DNA of 43,878 bases from DASWIG01 sp965371445 (GTDB lineage: Bacteria > Acidobacteriota > Thermoanaerobaculia > Multivoradales > J023), in contig CBDUYN010000074.1 of NCBI GenBank assembly GCA_965371445.1, forward strand, positions 1 through 43,878. The letters are read 5' to 3'. The position numbers were made by a program, and so were the translations under genes. Positions 26,741 to 35,384 of the stretch are shown piece by piece. Below the pieces are notes generated by a model that was given only the letters and a program-made list of their open reading frames with translations, ran no database searches and was not told the DNA's origin. The first letter of the stretch is position 1. Each line of letters opens with the position of its first letter.

Positions 26741-26769
26741 ACGCCGGGCCTTGGGGGCCCGGCGTTTTT
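26741..26769 (+). terminator. Rho-independent terminator
   Basis: A ten-base perfect stem (ACGCCGGGCC with GGCCCGGCGT) and a five-base loop are followed by a T-run at 26765-26769. It ends the Ig-like transcript and sits four bases before the 3' end of the convergent FG-GAP gene. Confidence 0.9.
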
Positions 26770-26772
26770 CGC

Positions 26773-28464
26773 CTAGGGCCGCGGGATCCTCAGCTGACGG
26801 TTCGAGGGAAGGTTCCTGAGCTTCAACGTCCCACGGCTCGGCCGCCCGCGGCCCGGCCGCCCGCGGCCCGGCCAGACGACGACGAGCTCTTCGGCCGACG
26901 ACGCGGGACCCAGGCCGAAGTGCACGACGAGCTCGCTCTGGGAAAGGTACGACGACGACGTACGCACCTCCTTCACCTGCCGCGTGTCGCCCGCTCTGAG
27001 CACGAGCCGCGCCCCGACGCCGTGACGGTTGCCGTCCGCGGCCGTCAAGGCAATCCGTAGGTAGCTTCCTTGGCGGCTGTCGTTGCGGTAGACCTCGGCG
27101 AAGTCGTTGGAGTTGGTGACCACGGCGTCGAGGTCGCCGTCCAAGTCAAGGTCCGCGACCGCCAGGCCGCGGCTCGCGCGGACGACGTCGAGGCCCGAGC
27201 CCACGACCTCCCGAAAGCTCCCTTTGCCGAGGTTTTCGAACAGCTGATTGGGCTGCTTGTAGGCGCGGCTCGAAGCGCCGGCACCGATTTCCTCGACGTT
27301 GTGGATGATGTGGCCGTTCGCGACCATCAGATCCTCGTCGCCGTCGGCGTCGAAGTCGGCAAAGACGGTGCCGAAGCCCACCTTGAAAAGCGACGTCTCC
27401 GCGAGTCCCACGTCGAACCGGCGGTCAACGAAAAGCTCCTCCCCTGCGTTGGAGTAGAAGGCGTTGGTCTGGTTGTCGAGATGGGTGACGAAGATGTCGG
27501 GAAGGCCGTCGCCGTTCGGGTCGCCGACGGCGATTCCCATCGAGGCCTCCTCCTGACCCCGGTCGCCCACCGCCGTCCCGGAAAGAAGGGCGACTTCCTC
27601 GAAGGCACCCTGACGATTCTGGCCGTAACGATTCTGGAACTGAAAATTAAACGTCATGTCGTTGGCGACGTAGAGGTCCTCCCAGCCGTCGCCGTCGAAG
27701 TCGGCCCAGACGACGCCGAGCCCCTTGCCCCTGGTGTCGCCGAAAAGCGCCTCCGTCACCTCCTCGAAAGTCGGTTCGCCGTCGCGACCGTCGCCGCGGT
27801 TTCTGTAGTAACGGTCGGGCACGCCGGCGTAGACGTCGGGATGGCAGTAGGAGCGCAGGCCCGTCGAGGCGCAGACCGGATTGTTGTCGTACGTGAAGTC
27901 GACGTAGTTGGTGACGTAGAGGTCGAGGTCGCCGTCGTGGTCGGGGTCGGCAAAAGCCGCCGAGGTGCCGTAGAGGGGGTCGCCGGTGCCGGCGGCCGCC
28001 GTCGTGTCGGTAAAAGTCCCGTCGCCGTCGTTGCGAAAGAGCTGGTTGGCACCGAAGGAGGTGACGTAAAGGTCGAGGTCGCCGTCGGAGTCGACGTCGC
28101 CCGCCGTCACCCCGTGGCCGTAGGCCGTGACGACGATTCCCGAGCGGGCGGTCACGTCGACGAAGGCGAGACGGCCGTCGGCGCCGGGACCGTCGTTGCG
28201 AAGGAGCCTGGTTACGGGTGGCTCGCCTTCGTAGCCGGGCAGGAGCGAGGAGTCGACGAAGAGGAGGTCGCTGTCGCCGTCGCCGTCGTAGTCGAAGAGT
28301 GCCACCCCGGCGCCCATGGTCTCGATGATGTAAAACTCGCCCGTGCCGCAGTGGTGGTGCCGGACGTCGACCCCCCAGGCCTTGCTGACTTCGGTGAAGC
28401 GCAGCTCGGCGGCGGCGGGGAGCGCCAGGAGGAGGAGGGTAAGCAGGAATCCCCGATGCCTCAG
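26773..28464 (-). CDS. Secreted FG-GAP/VCBS repeat protein with UnbV-ASPIC C-terminus; probable CTG start
   Basis: This is a 563-residue protein if the start is CTG at 28464. The frame upstream of the first ATG (28317) encodes an apparent signal peptide (LRHRGFLLTLLLLALPAAA) and the first conserved block RFTEVSKAWGVD, which an ATG start would delete. There is no in-frame ATG, GTG or TTG in this stretch. The CTG overlaps the stop of the upstream TPR gene (CTGA) and has GGAGG seven bases before it. The body is a row of FG-GAP calcium-binding repeats (DYDGDGD, DVDSDGDLDLY, DHDGDLDLY, DFDGDGW, DPNGDG, DFDADGDEDL), as in integrin-like beta-propellers. The C-terminus (TSSSYLSQSELVVHFGLG) is the ASPIC/UnbV module. 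Found in CRTAC1-like secreted proteins; the ligand is unknown. Confidence 0.85.
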   Translation of the reverse strand: MRHRGFLLTLLLLALPAAAELRFTEVSKAWGVDVRHHHCGTGEFYIIETMGAGVALFDYDGDGDSDLLFVDSSLLPGYEGEPPVTRLLRNDGPGADGRLAFVDVTARSGIVVTAYGHGVTAGDVDSDGDLDLYVTSFGANQLFRNDGDGTFTDTTAAAGTGDPLYGTSAAFADPDHDGDLDLYVTNYVDFTYDNNPVCASTGLRSYCHPDVYAGVPDRYYRNRGDGRDGEPTFEEVTEALFGDTRGKGLGVVWADFDGDGWEDLYVANDMTFNFQFQNRYGQNRQGAFEEVALLSGTAVGDRGQEEASMGIAVGDPNGDGLPDIFVTHLDNQTNAFYSNAGEELFVDRRFDVGLAETSLFKVGFGTVFADFDADGDEDLMVANGHIIHNVEEIGAGASSRAYKQPNQLFENLGKGSFREVVGSGLDVVRASRGLAVADLDLDGDLDAVVTNSNDFAEVYRNDSRQGSYLRIALTAADGNRHGVGARLVLRAGDTRQVKEVRTSSSYLSQSELVVHFGLGPASSAEELVVVWPGRGRPGRGRPSRGTLKLRNLPSNRQLRIPRP

Positions 28465-30095
28465 CCGCCCGCCTCCTTCTTCTTGAGGCGCTCGAGGTTC
28501 TCTCTGGCCGTCGTGTCCTCCGGCCGCAGCGCCAGGACCCGTTCCAGGAGCTGGCGGGCCTCGGCCCGCTCGCCCTTGAGCATCAGGATCACCGCCAGAT
28601 CACTCATCGCCGCCGTGTGGTCGGGGGCGATCTCCAAGGCCCCGCGAAATCTCTTCTCGGCCTCCTCCTGCTTCTTGAGGCCCATCAGGACTATGCCGAC
28701 CTGATAGTGGGTGTCGGCGAGGTCGGGGAAGGCCCGGAGCGCGTCATCGGCGGCCCGCAGGGCGTCCTCGAGCCGGTTCTGGCTGACCAGAAGCCGCACC
28801 TCCAGGATCCGCGGACGCACGTCCTGGGGCGAGAGCTGGATCTCCTGGCGGAGGAGGGCGATCGCCTTCTGGGGCTTGCCCTCCTTCAGGGCGTCCTGCG
28901 CTTGCAGGATGGCTTTCGACACCGGGTCGCGGACGCCGATCTCGGTCTGGCGCCGCAGGTCGGCGACCCCTTTCGACAGCTCCTGGAACCTGGCCAGGGC
29001 CTCCTTGGCATCGTCGCGGCGGCCGGCGCGCACGAGCGAGTCGCCGAGGCTCTTCCAGGCCACCTCGTTTTCGGGGTCGATCTTGGTGGCGAGCTCCAGG
29101 TAGACCAGGGAGTCGTTGTAACGGCCCGCGGCGCCGAGCGCCCGGCCGTAGGTCAACGCGATCCCGAGGACGATCGGCCCGGCGGGCGTTTCCGGGGCGA
29201 GGATCTGCTCTCCCAGGGGCTGGAGCGTCGCGACGGCGTCGTCGTGCTTGCCGCGGCGCATGTGGGCCTCCGCCAGCTGGATGGCGAGCCGCGGCCGGTT
29301 CTCGACCTTGTCCGCCAGCAACGCGGCGGCCTTCTCGGCCTTCCCCGAGCTCACGTAGGCAGAGGAAAGCATCCGCAGGAGGTCCAGCTCCATCGAGGGG
29401 GGTGGATCCGGGAGCAGGGTTTCGAGGACCTCGATCGATTCGTCGACGTCACCGACCTGGCTCAAGTACTGGCCGAGGAGGAGCACCACCTTCGGATCCT
29501 CGCGCGGCAGGCCCCTGAACATGGGCTGGGCGTCGGAGGGGCGGCCGAGGTCGAGGGCACAGGCGATCGTCGCCAGCCTCACCTCCAGGTCCTGGGGGTT
29601 CTGGGCCGCCCACGGACGCAGCAGGCGGTAGGCCTCGCCGCTGCGGCTCTGGGCGCCGTAGATCAACCCGAGCTCCCGGGCCGCCGGCGAGACCGAGAGC
29701 TGCCGGAGCGAGCGTTCGAAGTAGCCGATCGCGATCTGGCGCTTGCCGACGGCGTCGGCGGCTCGGCCGGCGTTGTAGAGCAGCGCCGGGTCCGCCGCCG
29801 GATGCTCGGCCATGGGATTCAAGACCTCAAAAGCGGCGGCCGGCCGGCCGGTCTCGATGTAGAGGGCACCCAAAAGCGCCAGGTCGACCGCCGTCCCCGA
29901 CGGATCCTCCCGGTGCTTTTCCAGCAGCTCGACCGCGCCCTCGACGTCGCCTTCCTTGGACAACTCGTAGGCCTGCTTGCCGATTTCGGTGAACTCGCCC
30001 GGTTTGCGCTCCTCCTGCCCCTGGAGGACGGCGGGAGCCAGGAGAAGGGCGAAGAGGAGAAGGACGCGGGTCGAGGGTCGAAGGAATCGGATCAC
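28461..30095 (-). CDS. Secreted or periplasmic TPR protein
   Basis: This is a 544-residue protein. Residues 1-25 form a signal peptide (RPSTRVLLLFALLLAPAVLQG). From there on it is tetratricopeptide helices, for example DLALLGALYIETGRPAAAFEVL, DESIEVLETLLP and RARQLLERVLALRPEDTTARENL (pieces shown separately). At least ten repeats are visible. TPR arrays bind partner proteins. The start is GTG at 30095 with AGGGG upstream; the longer in-frame extension on the minus strand has no ribosome site. The stop overlaps the CTG start of the FG-GAP/ASPIC gene, so the two are very likely one operon. It is divergent from a second TPR gene across 73 bp. Confidence 0.82.
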   Translation of the reverse strand: MIRFLRPSTRVLLLFALLLAPAVLQGQEERKPGEFTEIGKQAYELSKEGDVEGAVELLEKHREDPSGTAVDLALLGALYIETGRPAAAFEVLNPMAEHPAADPALLYNAGRAADAVGKRQIAIGYFERSLRQLSVSPAARELGLIYGAQSRSGEAYRLLRPWAAQNPQDLEVRLATIACALDLGRPSDAQPMFRGLPREDPKVVLLLGQYLSQVGDVDESIEVLETLLPDPPPSMELDLLRMLSSAYVSSGKAEKAAALLADKVENRPRLAIQLAEAHMRRGKHDDAVATLQPLGEQILAPETPAGPIVLGIALTYGRALGAAGRYNDSLVYLELATKIDPENEVAWKSLGDSLVRAGRRDDAKEALARFQELSKGVADLRRQTEIGVRDPVSKAILQAQDALKEGKPQKAIALLRQEIQLSPQDVRPRILEVRLLVSQNRLEDALRAADDALRAFPDLADTHYQVGIVLMGLKKQEEAEKRFRGALEIAPDHTAAMSDLAVILMLKGERAEARQLLERVLALRPEDTTARENLERLKKKEAGG

Positions 30096-30138
30096 GGCTC
30101 TATCCCCTTGTCGATGATGTATTCTGCCCGGGAACGCG

Positions 30139-30158
30139 ACGGGCCGGCCACGGCCCGT
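30139..30158. promoter_or_regulatory. Perfect 8-bp inverted repeat in the divergent TPR-gene gap
   Basis: ACGGGCCG and CGGCCCGT with a GCCA loop (30139-30158) lie between the divergent TPR genes, 10 bases before the plus-strand start. It may be an operator for one or both genes. The position is suggestive only. Confidence 0.3.
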
Positions 30159-30168
30159 TCGCAGCGGG

Positions 30169-31344
30169 ATGATAATGCAAAGCTTATCCAGGTGGACCGT
30201 CCTCCGGCTAGGGATCGCCGTCCTGGGGCTCGTTTCGGGTTGGATGGCTCTCCCCACGGGACGGACGGCGACGGCCCAGGAAGCTGGCGACGCGGTCGCC
30301 AAGGCGATGACGAGAGCCGCGGCGGCCTTGGAGGCGGACGAGCCCGCGGCGGCCGAGCTCGCCTACCGCGAGGTCCTGGCGCGCGAGCCGGGCCTCGTCG
30401 ACGCCTACCGCGGCCTCGCCCGGGCGCTCGTCGGCCAGGGACGCCACCGCGAGGCCGCCGAGGTCCTCGTGCCGCTCGGACGCGGCCTGATGGACGCCGG
30501 ACACCACGACACGGCGGCCGAAGTCCTGGGAGAGGCGGCGTCGGCAGAGCCTTCGTCGGCCGCGTTGCAGGCGCTCTGGGGAAAGGCCCTTCTCTTCGCC
30601 CGGCGCCAGGTGGCTGCCTTGCCGGCTCTGGAGCGCGCCGTCGAGCTCGGCGACCGTGACGTCACGACCCGCCTCTACCTCGCCGCGGCGCTCTGGGACA
30701 CCCGCCACTTCGACGACGCGGCAGCCGTCTACAAGGGCCTGATCGCCGGCGCGACGAATCCCGCCGTCGCTCATCATCAGCTCGGCCGGCTCCTCGCCTG
30801 GCAGGGACGCTACGAGGAGGCCGTGGAGCACCTGCGCCGTGCCGCGACGCTCATGCCGCGCGCCCCCGACGTCCCTTTTGACCTCGCCCAGGCGCTCGCT
30901 CGTACCGGCGCGCTCGATGAAGCGCTCGCCTCCTACCGCCGGGCCCTGGCGCTCAATCCCCGGAGCTACAAGGCGCGCTACGGCGTGGCGCGTCTGCTTC
31001 AGCGGCGCGGCGAAAGCGACGCGGCGCGCGAAGAGATGGAGGCCTATCAACAGCTCTACGACGAGGAACGGGAGAAGACCCAGCGTGAGGGGCTGGAGAG
31101 GGCGCGCCTCGACCGCGGCTGGGAGCTAATCGAGGCGGGCAAGCTCGAGGAAGCGATTCGGCATTTCGCAGAGCTTGGGGAAAGCGTCGAGACGCTGGCG
31201 GCGATGGCGACCGCCAGCTCGCGGCTTGGCGACCATGCCCGGGCCGTGCGTCATCTGGAGCGTGCGGTTTCGTTCGATCCCGACCGTCAGGACTTGCGAC
31301 TGATGCTGGCCGAGGAGCGTCTGGCGGCGGAGGGGGCGTCTTGA
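30169..31344 (+). CDS. Exported TPR protein, divergent from the TPR/ASPIC operon
   Basis: This is a 391-residue protein. The N-terminus (SRWTVLRLGIAVLGLVSGWMAL) is a signal peptide or anchor. The rest is tandem TPR helices, such as AELAYREVLAREPGLVDAYRG, HHQLGRLLAWQGRYEEAVEHL and ASYRRALALNPRSYKARYG, with a charged coiled segment at about residues 285-310. The ATG at 30169 is used; the ATG two codons downstream (30175) is equally possible. The 3' end meets the convergent MBL gene with 17 bp between stops. Its divergence from another TPR gene suggests related functions, perhaps scaffolding of secreted proteins. No enzyme motif is seen. Confidence 0.82.
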   Translation: MIMQSLSRWTVLRLGIAVLGLVSGWMALPTGRTATAQEAGDAVAKAMTRAAAALEADEPAAAELAYREVLAREPGLVDAYRGLARALVGQGRHREAAEVLVPLGRGLMDAGHHDTAAEVLGEAASAEPSSAALQALWGKALLFARRQVAALPALERAVELGDRDVTTRLYLAAALWDTRHFDDAAAVYKGLIAGATNPAVAHHQLGRLLAWQGRYEEAVEHLRRAATLMPRAPDVPFDLAQALARTGALDEALASYRRALALNPRSYKARYGVARLLQRRGESDAAREEMEAYQQLYDEEREKTQREGLERARLDRGWELIEAGKLEEAIRHFAELGESVETLAAMATASSRLGDHARAVRHLERAVSFDPDRQDLRLMLAEERLAAEGAS

Positions 31345-31361
31345 CGACGGAGACAACGGCT

Positions 31362-32447
31362 CTACAACTGCATGGAGCCGTCCCGGGGGCCTCCGTAGGG
31401 GCAGTCCACCTCGCCGTCGGCGTCGCCGCTGACGGTGCAGTCGCCTCCGGGGGAGATCCGGACGGTGACATTGCCGTAACAGCGTTTCTGAGGGTTCGGA
31501 ACCTCGTTCCAGCTCACTCCGTGCGTCCACGCTTCTGGGTGGTCAGGACGATAGCGGTCGCGGTCGGATCGAATCAACGCACAACCCTTGCCGAGGCGGG
31601 TACACATGGCGCTCCCCTCACTTCCCCCCGTGGGAAAGTGAACGAGTCGAAGTACCTCCGGATGGGGATGGCTCCACCTTGCACCGTGACTTGCGGAGGC
31701 TACGTACCGGGGTGCGGCGAAGAATTGGAACAGCTCCGGGCACACGTTGGTCTTGGATCCGTGGTGCGGGAGCTTGATCCATACGGCGGGCGGATCGAAA
31801 GGAACGGGACTTGACCTCCGGTATGGACGGAACTGCTCGCGCATTGCCAAGACCTCGGTTCTACCAACTTCTCCAGAGAGTAGGAGATTCCTTCCATAGG
31901 CCCGAACCCAAAGGACCAACGAAACCCGGTTACCGAGCTGATGCAGACTGTTCACCGTGGGCACGGGCGAACTGGTCGAGGTGATCGCGGCCTCGACCGC
32001 TTGTTTCACTTTGCCGGCAGGAGCGAGGACGTAGACTTCGACCCCCTCGCCGACGTCTCGTACCTCTTGGGGAGCATATAGCGGCTGTTCGAGAATCTCG
32101 GAGGCATTGCAGACCTGACGGAGCGAAGTAATCGCGCTTGACGCTTCACCACGCCCGAGTTGATGGCACAGTTGCCCAAGAAGCGCGAGGTCGACACCGG
32201 GCTGGAGAAACTCGTCGGGCGGGAAACGGCGGAGGATCTCCGGCAGGCCGGCGATGTGGTCGGTGTCCCAGTGGCTCGCCGCCGCGAACCGGAACCGATG
32301 TCCTTGGGCGACTCTTCGTTCGACATGCTCAAGAACCCCGGCCGCATCTTGTCTGGGTCCTCCATCGACGAGAGCGAAGCTGTCGCCCGGCAGGTCCATC
32401 AGGATCGCCTCCCCCTGCCCGACATCGAGCAAATGCAGCTCGAACAC
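31362..32447 (-). CDS. ComEC-type MBL-fold metallo-hydrolase
   Basis: This is a 361-residue protein beginning MFELHLLDVGQGEAIL, the start of the ComEC/Rec2-like metallo-beta-lactamase family. The metal motif is SHWDTDHIAG, residues 58-67, of the HxDxDH type typical for the ComEC family, and a later ligand His lies in LPHHGSKTN. The three metal-binding regions visible appear intact. ComEC-like stand-alone MBL proteins are candidate nucleases or phosphodiesterases. The start is GTG at 32447, three bases after the methylase stop, with no strong ribosome site, so translation is probably coupled. A weaker GC bias than in the flanking genes is apparent by eye. The direct partner is the methylase. 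Confidence 0.85.
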   Translation of the reverse strand: MFELHLLDVGQGEAILMDLPGDSFALVDGGPRQDAAGVLEHVERRVAQGHRFRFAAASHWDTDHIAGLPEILRRFPPDEFLQPGVDLALLGQLCHQLGRGEASSAITSLRQVCNASEILEQPLYAPQEVRDVGEGVEVYVLAPAGKVKQAVEAAITSTSSPVPTVNSLHQLGNRVSLVLWVRAYGRNLLLSGEVGRTEVLAMREQFRPYRRSSPVPFDPPAVWIKLPHHGSKTNVCPELFQFFAAPRYVASASHGARWSHPHPEVLRLVHFPTGGSEGSAMCTRLGKGCALIRSDRDRYRPDHPEAWTHGVSWNEVPNPQKRCYGNVTVRISPGGDCTVSGDADGEVDCPYGGPRDGSMQL

Positions 32448-32450
32448 GAG

Positions 32451-35174
32451 TTAGGCGCGCTCCCACAGAGCCTGGCCAAGGTCCAGCACTTCGCGAAAGA
32501 TTGAGAGCTTCGCGGCTTCGTTCGGAGTGAGCGGGATGGCCTCTTCGCGGTAGGCGAGGAAGGCCTCGTAGTGGTCGGCCAGACGGCTGCTCAGCCGGTC
32601 GACATGGAGATCCGGGACCTCCCAGGTGGCGAGATCTCCTAACTTTGGCTCAGTTGTCCCCTGGTTACGTCGCGGCGATTTACGAAGAAGAGTGAGGGCC
32701 TTCTGGGAGCAGAGCCACGTGGCGATAGCGGCGGCGTGTTCTGGCTGCAGGGTGACTAGATGGTTGCCGGCAACGGGTACCACAGAGCCATCAAGGTTTA
32801 GCCAGGAGCTCCAGAGGATGCCTTTTTCGCGACCCGCGGACGACCGGGACGCTCTGGCAAAAAACAACCGCGGCATAGACCCATGTCGGTACCCCTTCGG
32901 TAGGTAGAACCGGAGCTTCCCCGCTTCGATGTCGTCGCAAAACGGTACTCCAGAAGGAGAGATTCCGTCTCGGCCGGTCGCAAGGACGTGTTCACGAATC
33001 ATGACCCCAGCCTCGTATGCCACCAGGTCGCTTTCCCGTAGAGAATCCAAGAGCACGGGAATAACGCCATCTCCAGGGTGGAACATCAGTACCCCTTGCA
33101 CCTCCGGCTCGCACCAGACAGGTACATGAGGTTGTAGCAGATTCGCCCATGCAGCAGGCCGGAATGAGCTGCTTTCCCCACGCGACAGGATCTTTCTGGA
33201 CGCCCTGTGTTGCAGGCGACCGTCGGGCAGTTGATCGAAAAGAAGAAGGCTGCGACCCCATGGTTGCGGAGCGACGACCACACCGTGGTGGATTGGTTGA
33301 GCCAAAAGCTCCTTCAGGGGCACCCGTCTTTTTCTCCCCGAGGAAACGACAACAGGGGGGCAGATCGCCTGGAGCCAGCTGTCCGTTCTCTCGTCCACGG
33401 CTTCGCCAAGTGCGGAGTCAACCAGCGGTTGGTCGCCCGTGTCGGCAAGAAGCACTCCGATGTCGGCGCTGTTAAGCCGGAGTCCGCCCTCAATGCGAAC
33501 GACTCGTGTGGGCGAACGCCACCCCTCGTCGCCGCGACGATGACCGACGACCATCCCGGCATAAGACTGTACGTCGGGAAAAGGATTGGCGTAGTTGGCG
33601 ACCACGAGGTCGAGCGTCACACGTTCCGCGATCCGGCGACGCCACCCCCTGGATTGAGGCCCGTCAAGCTGTTGCGAGGGAAGGATCACGCCGAGCCCCC
33701 CACCCGGACGTAAGCATCGGGTTGCCGCGACGGTGAAGGCGAGCGCCTGGTTCGGAAGCGACCCTTCCGTCAACTCGGGAATGGGGTCCGTGCTCTCGGG
33801 CTGCCAGCGGCGGGAGCCGTGGAACGGCGGATTGAGGAGGACGATGTCGGCTTCGGGCAAGCGATCCAGAACCTTCTGGGACAGCGCATCGCCCTCGACG
33901 AGGTTCCGCTCCAGCGGTGGCAGGCGCTCGTCACTGTCCAGCAGCGCTGGGACGTGGCGGACGGCTGTCCGCAAGAGGTTCAACGCGCAGAGCTGAAGAG
34001 CCATCGGGTTCATGTCAACCGCATAGATTCCGTGATCGAGGAGGTTTCGGACGACACTGGGGTCGCGCCACGCGGGCTCGGCCAGGATCTCTCGCAGCGC
34101 CGCGCACAGGAGCTCGCCCGAGCCTGCCGCCAGATCCAGGACGCGCGGCAGCTCTTCCGGGCCGTTCGCGACGTGCGCCTTGGGCCGGACCAACAGCGCC
34201 GCCAGAGTGTCGGCATAGGCCCGTGGCGTGTAGTAGACACCCTGTTGGCGCCGCGCATTTCTGTCCTCTTCGACCTCCATGTCCGGACCGAATAGCGTAC
34301 CCTGAACCCTTGGGCTCCGCCCGTGGCCGGTCCCGACGACTTCCTCGTAGAACGCGCCCACGGGATCGACGTCAAGGGCTGAAAAGTCTACGCCTAAGTT
34401 GTAGGTCTCCGTGACGATCCGGCCAGCAACAGCGGGGGGAAACCTTGTGTCGGCGATCCCTCGAAGCACGCGGCTATTGAGTCGGTCTGCCGCCTGCACG
34501 AACAAGGAGCTCAACTCATGGCCGTTCCCGTCTGCCGCGACCTCCGCGGCATGGGCGAGCTTGCCGTGGGGAAGCCAGGCGACCCGATCCAGGTCCTCGA
34601 TCGTCCGCAGAAGAAGGAGACCCGCGAGGAATTGGACGAAGCGCTCCTTGGCCCGGCCTTCGGCCTGTGGCGAGTCGACGCTGCTCCCGTAGTACTCCTG
34701 CCACCATGTCTGGATACGTTCCACGAGAAAGCGGCTTGGATGGGCTCGGAGCTCCTTCTCCCGCACCAACTCGGTCTGGGGCTCGAATCGGCCGACGCGG
34801 CAGAAGCCCTGCGGAGTCAGACCTTTCAGGGGTCGGAGATCTCCATCCGCTCGCGCGCTCCACGACCGGCTGGCGTCCAGGTCGAACCACCAGATCTCCC
34901 TCGCTCCCGGGACAAGGCTCCACCGGTGGCCGGCCAGCCAACCCGGGATCCAGGCACTGCTCGGATCGGGCCGTCCGCTGCTCAAGTCGATGCCGGCCTC
35001 GGTCGGCTGACCGCTGAGGACGAAACGACCGGGGGCGCGAGGCGTGGAGGGCCAATGCACGTCGGCGGCGGCGCTATTCCAGCCCAGCGCATCGAGCAAG
35101 GCGGCTCCCCGTTTCCCGGGGTCGGAAACACGGAGACTCCTGCGTACGGCGTTGGTGTCGATCGCTTGGTTCAT
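32451..35174 (-). CDS. N6-adenine-specific DNA methylase of restriction-modification type
   Basis: This is a 907-residue protein. GVYYTPRAYADTLA at 312-325 is the classic N-6 methylase lead-in. Motif I is VLDLAAGSGE at 345-354, GIYAVDMNPMALQL follows, and catalytic motif IV is NPPF at 448-451. The long C-terminal half has target-recognition character, ending with a helical region. Residues 1-180 are not recognised; no clear PD-(D/E)XK nuclease motif was found there, so it may be a methylase without its own cleavage domain. GAGGT precedes the ATG at 35174. The MBL gene follows 3 bp after the stop. The pair resembles a restriction-like or defence unit with an unusual effector. The DNA target sequence is unknown. 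Confidence 0.85.
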   Translation of the reverse strand: MNQAIDTNAVRRSLRVSDPGKRGAALLDALGWNSAAADVHWPSTPRAPGRFVLSGQPTEAGIDLSSGRPDPSSAWIPGWLAGHRWSLVPGAREIWWFDLDASRSWSARADGDLRPLKGLTPQGFCRVGRFEPQTELVREKELRAHPSRFLVERIQTWWQEYYGSSVDSPQAEGRAKERFVQFLAGLLLLRTIEDLDRVAWLPHGKLAHAAEVAADGNGHELSSLFVQAADRLNSRVLRGIADTRFPPAVAGRIVTETYNLGVDFSALDVDPVGAFYEEVVGTGHGRSPRVQGTLFGPDMEVEEDRNARRQQGVYYTPRAYADTLAALLVRPKAHVANGPEELPRVLDLAAGSGELLCAALREILAEPAWRDPSVVRNLLDHGIYAVDMNPMALQLCALNLLRTAVRHVPALLDSDERLPPLERNLVEGDALSQKVLDRLPEADIVLLNPPFHGSRRWQPESTDPIPELTEGSLPNQALAFTVAATRCLRPGGGLGVILPSQQLDGPQSRGWRRRIAERVTLDLVVANYANPFPDVQSYAGMVVGHRRGDEGWRSPTRVVRIEGGLRLNSADIGVLLADTGDQPLVDSALGEAVDERTDSWLQAICPPVVVSSGRKRRVPLKELLAQPIHHGVVVAPQPWGRSLLLFDQLPDGRLQHRASRKILSRGESSSFRPAAWANLLQPHVPVWCEPEVQGVLMFHPGDGVIPVLLDSLRESDLVAYEAGVMIREHVLATGRDGISPSGVPFCDDIEAGKLRFYLPKGYRHGSMPRLFFARASRSSAGREKGILWSSWLNLDGSVVPVAGNHLVTLQPEHAAAIATWLCSQKALTLLRKSPRRNQGTTEPKLGDLATWEVPDLHVDRLSSRLADHYEAFLAYREEAIPLTPNEAAKLSIFREVLDLGQALWERA

Positions 35175-35384
35175 GGCACCTCAAACGCGGCGCGGAGGCC
35201 GTCGGGTTCAGCGGATGAGTCGGACTCTACCAGATCCGGCCTCCTTCGGAAGCGCCAGGGCTCTTCTTGCCTGCGGCTCCCGCAGTGCGCCATTCTGTAG
35301 CCCCGCCGAAGACAAGGGCAAACCTTGCCCCGTGGTACCGTCTGTAGCTCTCGAAACGACCGACACAGCCTCGAAGGACCGACT

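Noticed and set aside
28617..30659. Plus-strand open frame of 680 codons opposite the TPR gene
   Set aside because: Antisense to a TPR gene with signal peptide and good start; product is Gly/Arg-rich without a family.
32451..35174. Assignment of the methylase to the BREX system (PglX)
   Set aside because: None of the other BREX genes (for example a PglZ-like phosphatase or a BrxC-like ATPase) is nearby; only a MBL hydrolase follows.
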